The notes under the pieces were generated by a model. The model saw only the letters and a list, made by a program, of their open reading frames with translations, made no database searches and had not been told where the DNA came from. From Caccoplasma intestinavium (GTDB lineage Bacteria > Bacteroidota > Bacteroidia > Bacteroidales > UBA11471), in assembly GCA_018715885.1 (NCBI GenBank), contig DVKT01000040.1, forward strand, positions 1-11,545: 11,545 nt of DNA. Direction: 5' to 3'. Of the stretch, positions 5,706 to 11,545 are shown piece after piece. Every line of letters begins with the position of its first letter. Position 1 is the first letter of the stretch. The translations under genes were made by a program, and so were the position numbers.

Positions 5706-8700
5706 TTATTTGTTGATTACTTTGGTAACTACTTGTTCGCCGTTTTCCAGTTTCTCGATCTTGATGATGACACCTTGATAAGAAGCCGATACTTTTATGC
5801 CTTGCATATTGTAATAGTCGGTACTTATCACTTGCAGGCCGGTAGTAACCTCATCGATGGCGGAGGGGGCTGTTACTATGGCCGCTTCGCCGAGTCCGCC
5901 CATTTCATTGGCGGAACGAATGGAATAAGTGGCATTGGTATCTTCTATGGTATAGGTCGGCTCGGTGGTGAAAGCAATGACTTTACCATCTTTGCAGACT
6001 GCCCAGCAGAGTACATAGTTGCTGTTGTCCCAAGTGATGACATTATCGGTGATTTTCACATTGGTAGGAGCGGATGCCTGTTCGGTATATTCTGTCGGAT
6101 CCCAGTCGTCATCACCTCCGAGTACATTGGTTACGGTATAGAAAGCGGCTTCGTCGGTAGTCAGGCGCGGATTGTTTTCATGGCCGTCGCCGAAAGTCGT
6201 CTTACGCGAACTCAAATCGATGGTTGTACCACTTGAAGTCATGGAATTGTATTCGGCGAAACGGGCAGGCCAGCCTCCCGACATTTCATTCCACCCGACG
6301 GCAGAAGGCAATACTTCGCAAATGGTGTTGATCCACAAAGCAATAGGAGTCCCGCTGCCCCATGGACGGCCCAAAGTATATTTGCCGTTTACTTCGCTCT
6401 CTTTTCCTTTTTCGGCCGTAATCTTACAGTCGCGCATGATATAACCGTATTTTTTGGGAACGGAGGGAACAGCGATGTAACCAGCACCGCAGTTACGGAA
6501 TTCTACTCCATTGAAGAAAATATCGTCCTTACCGCAGATGTAATCGGTACGTCCGCGAATCACGCCGCCCTCGATATAATAACGTCCTCGGCCATTGTTG
6601 GAGCAGTAGGTATCTTGATAACCCCATAAACCGACATTTTTCAAGATCGTTTTGTCTCCGCTCTCTTCATAAGCCTCGCCACGACCGCAAGCATCGTTCA
6701 GGCCGTTGATAAGTTTTAGGTCTTGAATGTAGGTACCGCTACCGGTATTATGCAGGGTATAGGCTTTACGCAAACCTTCAATAGGATTGGCTGTTCCTTC
6801 GGGAACGTCAGGACAGGTATTTTTTACAGTTGTCGTTTCCATGTCTTCACCGATGATCGAGGTGTTGCTTGCCGTCAAGTCGGTACGAGGGTCGGGATAA
6901 GGCTTGCCGTCCGAACCTTCGATGGTGGAAGTTTCGCTGGCCGGAATGACGTAATTGCCTTTCATTACGAAAATGCGATAGCGTTTGCTCTTGTCTTCAC
7001 GGCTGTTAGCAGCATCGATAGCCTCCTTGAATGTTCCGTCCCGGGGTACGACAAAGTCATACAGAGCTTTCTCTATTACCGGTTTGTTTTTTGTGGTAAA
7101 GTAGATGGTGATGGCCTCTGCCAACGTATTGTCGGTGAGATCTTGTACACTGTTTGCAGGCAGTGTAAAGGTATAAGCCGTAGAGTAGGAGAGTCCTTTA
7201 TATTCGAATATTACGGTTTTTCCCGATACCGTTGGAATAAGTTCCGTTGTTCCGATAGTGCCTTTGGCATTTTCGGCCATTTTCACTTTCTCGTCAAATG
7301 TCAAAACGATCTTTCCATTGGCCGAAGCACCCTCGAATCCTTCGGTGGGAACTGTACCGACCAGTTTGGGCGCAGTACCATCGTTAATCAGTTTTGCAGT
7401 TCCCGTGATATAAGTTGCTCCAATGCAGGCACCGTCGTTATTGGAAGAAGTTCCGTCGATTTTTGAAGACTTGTCGGCAATCCAACGGAGATAAACGGTT
7501 GCTTGGTTATCGGCCTCTTTCGGCAAATCGAAATTACCATCTGTCCAGTTTTTGGAACCCGTCATTTTGATTTGTCCTATGGCTTCCCATGTCGTACCGT
7601 CGAGCGAGTATTCAACGTTGTAGGTTTGGTAAGCATTGTAGTTGTACACCATAGAGGTCTGCACTTTGATGTCGGTAAATGCGCTGGCGTTTACCATTGT
7701 CTGCCAGTATGTCGTACCTATGGCTACGTCGTTTTTCCAGTTTACACCGCCGGGACGGCCTTCATAACCGCCTGCGCCGGCTTGGCTCTTGTCCAGCCAA
7801 CCGAATGTGTTACCATCGGCATCGCGTAGAACGAGAGCTGCGGCATCATTGTCGGCAGAGGCAAAATCGGCCGGCCGGCCGTTGTTGCCCGGTAAGTAGA
7901 AGTCCCAACCCGCAATGAAGTCTACGGCAGAATAGTTTGCCACTAAATCGATGTTTTCGGACATTTTGAATGAAAGTTCAGAGGCCGTTTCTCCGTTGCT
8001 CCAGCTGGTGAATGTGAGGATAGGATTGGACGAGGCGGTCAATACCACCAGAGTTCCTTCTTCATACATGTTTTTCCCGTCTATGACAGTGGGAGCGGGA
8101 GTAGGTTGTACCATATAGTCATTGGCTCCGCCATCGATAGTATAATTCAAAGAGTAAGTGTTTACAGTTTTGTAATTGGCGGTCAGTTCGATATCGGAGT
8201 CTATCGTATGAGTGAATTTGGCGTCTTCCGAAATTACATTGCCGTCGGCATCGGTCCAATTAACAAATTTGTACCCGAAATTTTTGGTGGCGGTTATTGT
8301 TACCTTTGTACCTTCATCGTACACTTCGGCTTCCGGATAAATAGTGATTTCGGCTGCTTCTGTGGGAGAGGCTTGGGCTTTTAAGGAGTATTTGGCAACG
8401 TCTTCGATCGTTCCGTTGAGTTTTCCTTCAATACGTACATCGCTGAAACCACCTTCTTTGGTATTACCTACACCTATAGTGGCTTGCAATGTGAAGATTC
8501 CGGTCGTGGTTAGCTTGGTTTGCTGGTCGGCAGTCAGTTCAATAACGAATTGATTGGTATAATTGGCATTTTTCCCGAATTTGTCTTCGGATTGAGATTT
8601 GTTGTTCCGCGGAGCCGTATAAGTACCTAAGACTTCCGATGTCCCGTCTTCGAGCAGGGCCGTTACTACGACACCATTTTCGGCATCGGTACCGAAACGT

Positions 8701-10190
8701 TGGATATAAGCGCTTACTTTAGTCGGAGTGAAAGTCAATCCTTTTACGGGTTTCACATTCCACGCAATGGCATTTGTATTACCACCCGGTTTCAGTTTCA
8801 CGAATGTAACGGTTTGGCCTTCGGCATCGGTTGCTTGTCCCGTTCCCGTTCCAGTAACGGTTAAGTCTCCGAAGTTGATTGCTGTCGTGTTGAATCCGTC
8901 GCTCGGAGTTACCGTACTTACCTTGTCGTAATCGACTGCTGTATTGAAATTCCAAATGACAGAGGCTGCTTCATCGGTATATACTTTTCCGGCAGAAGAC
9001 TGTTCGATTACCGGCAATTCTATTTTGACATATCGCCAGTATGAACCGTCTCCAATTACTATGTCGATACTGTCGACCTTGCTGCTGCAAGTAAACGATG
9101 GAGTGTTGACCCCTTGATTGATAGTTTGTCCGTCGATGGTCGTTGTCGTGGTGGGACTGAACGATTCCAGTGAAATTACGGCATCGATGCAAGCCGGAAT
9201 AATCAGTTTGGTACCGCTGTTTATTTGAGCCCAGTCTTCCCAACCGGCATTGGCTATCTTCCCGTTGGATACGTCGCAATCCATTTTTACATCGATGACG
9301 CTTTCGCCGATGGTAGCTTGTGTTACCCAAGGATAAGTCGTTGTCCCACCTTGCCAGCCTACGGTAGGAGCTCCGTTTTTGCGTTGGAAGTCGAAATTGA
9401 GAGTAACTGTTTCAGTCCGGTCTGCCAGAGTTACGGCGTTGGTTGTGAATACCGGTGTGAGTGTCAAATTCTTTGTCGGCGTTATTTCCTGGCCGATAGT
9501 ATAGGTTGTTTCTCCATCGCTCCAGCCGGTAAGTGTACTACCTTCGAGATATAGGGTACGGTTTTGGGGAATTGTAAATGAGTTCCCTTCCGTAACTTTT
9601 CCGTTGGCGGGAGCAACACCGGTTGCCTGACTTGCCGAAATATCGTATGTATAGGTAAATTCTTGGATAACTTCGTCTACTTTCTCGAATTTATAGTAAC
9701 GAGTATAACTTCCGCCGGTAATGGTCAGCGTAGTAGCTTCTCCTACATATAAGCCCGAAGCCACGTTTTCGGTTCCGTTTTTATAGCAAGCGGCTATTTG
9801 GGGGATAACGGTGGCATTGCCGGTGGCGTCGGTTACGGTTACATCGCTGCCGTATGTGCAGCAACCGTATGTGATTCTCGTATTTCCGGGAACAGAAAGG
9901 GTAACTGTCCCGGGATTGAACCCGTGATCGCTATGGTATTTGAAGTTATTGAATACCACAGTAGCCGTAGGATCGTCGGCTGCGACTCTTGTGAGAGTAC
10001 CGTCTTCTCCGACGGCAATGCCGAATGACAACGAGGGCTGGTTTTCACTCGGCATCTCTTCGGCTGTGATAAGGTCGCATGTATTCAGGTCAATTTCAAA
10101 GTCATGCCAACTCTTCTGCCCGTTTACATGAAATGGCACAAACAGAACCATTGCCATAAGCAATGTTCGCAATACGAATTTGTTTTTCAT
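5706..10190 (-). CDS. Large multidomain secreted pectin methylesterase (carbohydrate esterase family 8)
   Basis: A 1494-residue exported protein whose CE8 domain removes methyl esters from pectin homogalacturonan, making it accessible to lyases and hydrolases. Order: signal peptide 1-24 (MKNK to HVNG, before QKSW); module N1 about 26-172; InlB/Flg_new-like repeat about 176-250; module N2 about 252-394, similar at its end to N1 (GSYTRYYKFEKV and GSYWRYVKIELP); beta-rich segment 405-600; two divergent InlB B-repeat-like domains 600-755; beta-sandwich region 757-935; Big_5-type Ig-like domain 936-1036; CE8 about 1040-1365; FN3-like segment 1370-1440; C-terminal tail 1443-1494. Expected catalytic residues are present: Gln1192 and Asp1193 in GYQDT, nucleophile Asp1216 in GRTDYICG, Arg1275 and Trp1277 in LGRPW. 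The tail (YYNMQGIKV to VVTKVI) resembles type A sorting domains of the type 9 secretion system. CE8 domains alone are usually 300-400 residues. It has its own promoter and terminator, and no lyase domain is recognised. Confidence 0.9.
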   Translation of the reverse strand: MKNKFVLRTLLMAMVLFVPFHVNGQKSWHDFEIDLNTCDLITAEEMPSENQPSLSFGIAVGEDGTLTRVAADDPTATVVFNNFKYHSDHGFNPGTVTLSVPGNTRITYGCCTYGSDVTVTDATGNATVIPQIAACYKNGTENVASGLYVGEATTLTITGGSYTRYYKFEKVDEVIQEFTYTYDISASQATGVAPANGKVTEGNSFTIPQNRTLYLEGSTLTGWSDGETTYTIGQEITPTKNLTLTPVFTTNAVTLADRTETVTLNFDFQRKNGAPTVGWQGGTTTYPWVTQATIGESVIDVKMDCDVSNGKIANAGWEDWAQINSGTKLIIPACIDAVISLESFSPTTTTTIDGQTINQGVNTPSFTCSSKVDSIDIVIGDGSYWRYVKIELPVIEQSSAGKVYTDEAASVIWNFNTAVDYDKVSTVTPSDGFNTTAINFGDLTVTGTGTGQATDAEGQTVTFVKLKPGGNTNAIAWNVKPVKGLTFTPTKVSAYIQRFGTDAENGVVVTALLEDGTSEVLGTYTAPRNNKSQSEDKFGKNANYTNQFVIELTADQQTKLTTTGIFTLQATIGVGNTKEGGFSDVRIEGKLNGTIEDVAKYSLKAQASPTEAAEITIYPEAEVYDEGTKVTITATKNFGYKFVNWTDADGNVISEDAKFTHTIDSDIELTANYKTVNTYSLNYTIDGGANDYMVQPTPAPTVIDGKNMYEEGTLVVLTASSNPILTFTSWSNGETASELSFKMSENIDLVANYSAVDFIAGWDFYLPGNNGRPADFASADNDAAALVLRDADGNTFGWLDKSQAGAGGYEGRPGGVNWKNDVAIGTTYWQTMVNASAFTDIKVQTSMVYNYNAYQTYNVEYSLDGTTWEAIGQIKMTGSKNWTDGNFDLPKEADNQATVYLRWIADKSSKIDGTSSNNDGACIGATYITGTAKLINDGTAPKLVGTVPTEGFEGASANGKIVLTFDEKVKMAENAKGTIGTTELIPTVSGKTVIFEYKGLSYSTAYTFTLPANSVQDLTDNTLAEAITIYFTTKNKPVIEKALYDFVVPRDGTFKEAIDAANSREDKSKRYRIFVMKGNYVIPASETSTIEGSDGKPYPDPRTDLTASNTSIIGEDMETTTVKNTCPDVPEGTANPIEGLRKAYTLHNTGSGTYIQDLKLINGLNDACGRGEAYEESGDKTILKNVGLWGYQDTYCSNNGRGRYYIEGGVIRGRTDYICGKDDIFFNGVEFRNCGAGYIAVPSVPKKYGYIMRDCKITAEKGKESEVNGKYTLGRPWGSGTPIALWINTICEVLPSAVGWNEMSGGWPARFAEYNSMTSSGTTIDLSSRKTTFGDGHENNPRLTTDEAAFYTVTNVLGGDDDWDPTEYTEQASAPTNVKITDNVITWDNSNYVLCWAVCKDGKVIAFTTEPTYTIEDTNATYSIRSANEMGGLGEAAIVTAPSAIDEVTTGLQVISTDYYNMQGIKVSASYQGVIIKIEKLENGEQVVTKVINK

Positions 10191-10254
10191 GATACAAAAA
10201 TTTTAGTGAAACATGATTTTACGATGTTTCCTTTCATGTATATTCTTTCGCCTA

Positions 10255-10286
10255 CAAATATATTTTATTTACTTCTTTTTTGCAAA
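10255..10286 (-). promoter_or_regulatory. Promoter of the pectinesterase gene
   Basis: On the minus strand TTTG (10286-10283) is followed after 20 nt by TATATTTG (10262-10255), matching both Bacteroides elements and their spacing. Transcription would start near 10248, leaving a leader of about 58 nt before the ATG at 10190. No Shine-Dalgarno sequence precedes the ATG (TTTTTGTATC), as is usual in this phylum. Confidence 0.6.
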
Positions 10287-10405
10287 ATAAAAGGTTATAA
10301 AAAAATAATGCTATAACGGCTCTTTTTTGTTATGAGTATAGGAAAGAAGTTTGATTTGGAAAGAAATATCTCTCCGATGGATATTTTTAGATAAAGTTGA
10401 AATGT

Positions 10406-10457
10406 CGACTTGAAAGAGGCCCTGCCGGTTCGAACCGGCAGGGCCTCTTTCAAGTCG
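10406..10457 (-). terminator. Perfect 26+26 bp palindrome downstream of the GIY-YIG gene
   Basis: Arms 10406-10431 and 10432-10457 are exact reverse complements with no spacer, centred on TTCGAA. It lies 30 nt past the GIY-YIG stop codon. The minus-strand sequence after it (ACATTTCAACTTTAT) has only a weak U-run, so termination is likely but less certain than for the other hairpins. The rest of 10191-10486 holds only the pectinesterase promoter and AT-rich sequence. Confidence 0.6.
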
Positions 10458-10486
10458 TTTCATTCTATGGCATCATTTGAAGATTC

Positions 10487-10966
10487 TCAACCTTGTAAAT
10501 TGGCAAATGGACGCATTCCGTATATACTTTTGAATTCTTGTATCAATAGGCTTTCGACCTCTTTGCGATTTTCTTCAAAGGTCTCTTTCCAGCATAGAAG
10601 CAACTGGTCGGCGTCTTTCAACTGCCAGATATACCGACCTCCCCAATGCCCGACTGATTGACCTTCGCCAAATTTGATATATTGCTTTAATCGGTTTCGC
10701 AACGATTTCGCTTTGCCAATATAAAGCACACAACTGTCGTCGACCCAATTTGCTTGCAACTCTTCTATACTTACATTCGGATTTTTTTTCTTAAAATAGC
10801 CACCGGTACCTTCGGATAAAAATCGCGGTGCGGTATTCGTCTCTCTTACTACCAGATACACTCCCGCGCCTGAGGGTATCGCACTTTTATCCGGTCGGAG
10901 TTGTTCTATCGGAACAAATCCTTCAAATCCGGAATTTTTCACCTCCTCGATTGTCTGAAATTTCAT
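10487..10966 (-). CDS. Stand-alone GIY-YIG nuclease-family protein
   Basis: A 159-residue cytoplasmic protein with no signal peptide or membrane segment. It carries the hallmarks of the GIY-YIG fold: GVY at 35-37, YIG at 82-84 in VLYIGKAKSLRNRLKQY, Arg90/Arg92, Glu138 in VESLLIQEF as the probable metal ligand, and Asn156 near the end. The core therefore looks catalytically intact. Between GVY and YIG there are about 45 residues (RFLSEGTGGYFKKKNP and following), longer than in UvrC-type domains. This suits a stand-alone family in which an RFL..GTGG.FK segment precedes VLYIGKA and a GHWGGRYIWQL segment follows. The biological role and DNA target of that family are not known to me. It starts 53 bp after the upstream small gene ends, on the same strand with no strong hairpin between, so the two may be co-transcribed. 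No DNA-binding domain, methyltransferase or phage gene is adjacent. Confidence 0.8.
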   Translation of the reverse strand: MKFQTIEEVKNSGFEGFVPIEQLRPDKSAIPSGAGVYLVVRETNTAPRFLSEGTGGYFKKKNPNVSIEELQANWVDDSCVLYIGKAKSLRNRLKQYIKFGEGQSVGHWGGRYIWQLKDADQLLLCWKETFEENRKEVESLLIQEFKSIYGMRPFANLQG

Positions 10967-11019
10967 ACTTGATTTTTATTTGGTTTTGTATACTTCTTTA
11001 TCGCTTTTGTAATTGTGTT

Positions 11020-11280
11020 TTAATACACGCCGGTTATGGTAAATTCATCGTTCAGATAGAATGTTTTGTATTCTGTTACGTATGCACCGAAACTATTCTT
11101 TGCCCGATATTTATGAGTAACACGGTATCCGTTGTCTGTTTTATGTATATTCGACCAATCGACACTTTTATAGCTGTCGGGATCTTTTAAATAAAACTCT
11201 TTTAGATAATATCGCACCTGTGTTTGGACTTGCGTTTCGGGAGAGGAATTGGCAAAGTTTCCCACTATCCGATGCAGCAT
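11020..11280 (-). CDS. Small hypothetical protein, possibly 5'-truncated
   Basis: An 86-residue protein of no recognised function. It has a helical-looking start (QTQVRYYLKEFYLKDPDSYK) followed by a beta-rich half (NGYRVTHKYRAKNSFGAYVTEY). The YYLK..LKDPDSY and HKYRAKNSFG segments resemble, from memory, small Bacteroidetes proteins that normally carry a lipoprotein signal or membrane segment at the N-terminus. None is present here. The ATG at 11280 is the only standard start in the frame, which stays open upstream to a stop at 11329-11331 with coding-looking residues (FYRLNANSFVFKQFD). This suggests either a shifted start or loss of the original 5' end. A promoter-like box lies about 170 bp upstream in a possible mobile segment. 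It may form a two-gene unit with the GIY-YIG gene. Confidence 0.55.
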   Translation of the reverse strand: MLHRIVGNFANSSPETQVQTQVRYYLKEFYLKDPDSYKSVDWSNIHKTDNGYRVTHKYRAKNSFGAYVTEYKTFYLNDEFTITGVY

Positions 11281-11337
11281 ATCGAACTGCTTGAAAACAA
11301 AAGAATTGGCGTTTAAACGGTAGAAAGGTCATTTTTT

Positions 11338-11544
11338 ACTTGTTTTTCTGGCCTAAAACCGTCCATTCTGTCGTTCTTCTCTCTTGAATCGGAACCAACG
11401 GGAAAACTGCCGTTCCCCGTCCGAAGTCCACCTGTTTTCTATCCGTTGCAAAGGTACGAAAATAAGCGGTAATTTCACCAACTGAAGTCAACTAAAAACA
11501 AGGTGCAGTCACGAATATTTTTGCAGCCAAAAAGAAAAACAAGT
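11338..11544. mobile_element. Candidate MITE-like segment bounded by 12-bp inverted repeats
   Basis: ACTTGTTTTTCT at 11338-11349 is matched exactly in inverse by AGAAAAACAAGT at 11533-11544. The arms resemble each other a little further in (GGC on the left, and GGC after an extra TTTT on the right). The 207 bp between contain no gene longer than a few codons and a promoter-like box facing left. A target duplication cannot be tested because the window ends one base later. Non-autonomous transposable element is an inference; the AT-rich arms could also be coincidental. Confidence 0.3.
11449..11482 (-). promoter_or_regulatory. Promoter-like box upstream of the small hypothetical gene
   Basis: The minus strand reads TACCTTTG at 11456-11449, matching TAnnTTTG, followed by CAAC as is common in Bacteroides promoters. 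GTTG at 11482-11479 lies 22 nt upstream and could be a weak -33 element. Transcription would run left into the small gene and possibly the GIY-YIG gene, with a leader of about 160 nt. Confidence 0.45.
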
Positions 11545-11545
11545 G

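Noticed and set aside
6723..7466. A 247-codon plus-strand frame antisense to the pectinesterase
   Set aside because: It is fully inside a gene with clear CE8 and Ig-like domains. Its translation shows no domain and mirrors the codon pattern of the opposite strand.
310..10190. Polysaccharide utilisation locus
   Set aside because: GH2 and the pectinesterase are separated by a convergent, unrelated msrAB gene. No SusC/SusD pair or hybrid two-component regulator is in the window.
10487..10966. Homing endonuclease or UvrC fragment
   Set aside because: There is no intron or intein context and no UvrC C-terminal nuclease or helix-hairpin-helix domain. Both ends of the reading frame look natural for a small stand-alone GIY-YIG protein.
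11313..11366. A 17-codon minus-strand frame (MDGFRPEKQVKNDLSTV) upstream of the small gene
   Set aside because: It is too short to support as a leader peptide and overlaps the inverted repeat arm. It is out of frame with the downstream gene, and no attenuator structure was found with it.

Overview
The window looks like a chromosomal stretch from a gut-type Bacteroidales bacterium. Start codons lack a recognisable Shine-Dalgarno sequence. Several genes are preceded by boxes of the Bacteroides type (TAnnTTTG, in two cases with a TTTG about 19-20 nt further upstream). The gene content also fits: a secreted family 2 glycoside hydrolase, a very large secreted pectin methylesterase with Bacteroidetes accessory modules and a C-terminal tail resembling a sorting domain, and an exported MsrAB fusion. 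The genus cannot be fixed from the sequence alone.

Layout from left to right. Positions 1-170 hold a short coding-looking reading frame on the minus strand that runs off the left edge. A perfect 42-bp palindrome (256-297) ends the minus-strand GH2 gene (310-3345). GH2 and msrAB (3536-4621, plus strand) are divergent and share a 190-bp promoter region. msrAB ends in a hairpin with a T-run and converges on the minus-strand pectinesterase gene (5706-10190). The 1.08 kb between these two 3' ends holds no gene. It is packed with about a dozen half-units of a dispersed palindromic repeat, plus a second GC-rich repeat-like block. Upstream of the pectinesterase is a well-matched Bacteroides promoter. 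A 52-bp perfect palindrome follows, then a stand-alone GIY-YIG nuclease-family gene and a small hypothetical gene, both on the minus strand. The right end (11338-11544) is a non-coding segment bounded by 12-bp inverted repeats. It carries a promoter-like box pointing into the small gene.

Functionally, GH2 and the CE8 pectinesterase are both exported carbohydrate-active enzymes and may serve plant cell-wall glycan breakdown, but each has its own transcription unit and no SusC/SusD pair is visible, so this is not a complete polysaccharide utilisation locus. MsrAB repairs oxidised methionines in exported proteins. I see no complete, clearly novel multi-gene system. The best leads are the palindromic repeat cluster, the MITE-like right end next to a possibly 5'-truncated gene, and the uncharacterised duplicated modules in the pectinesterase.
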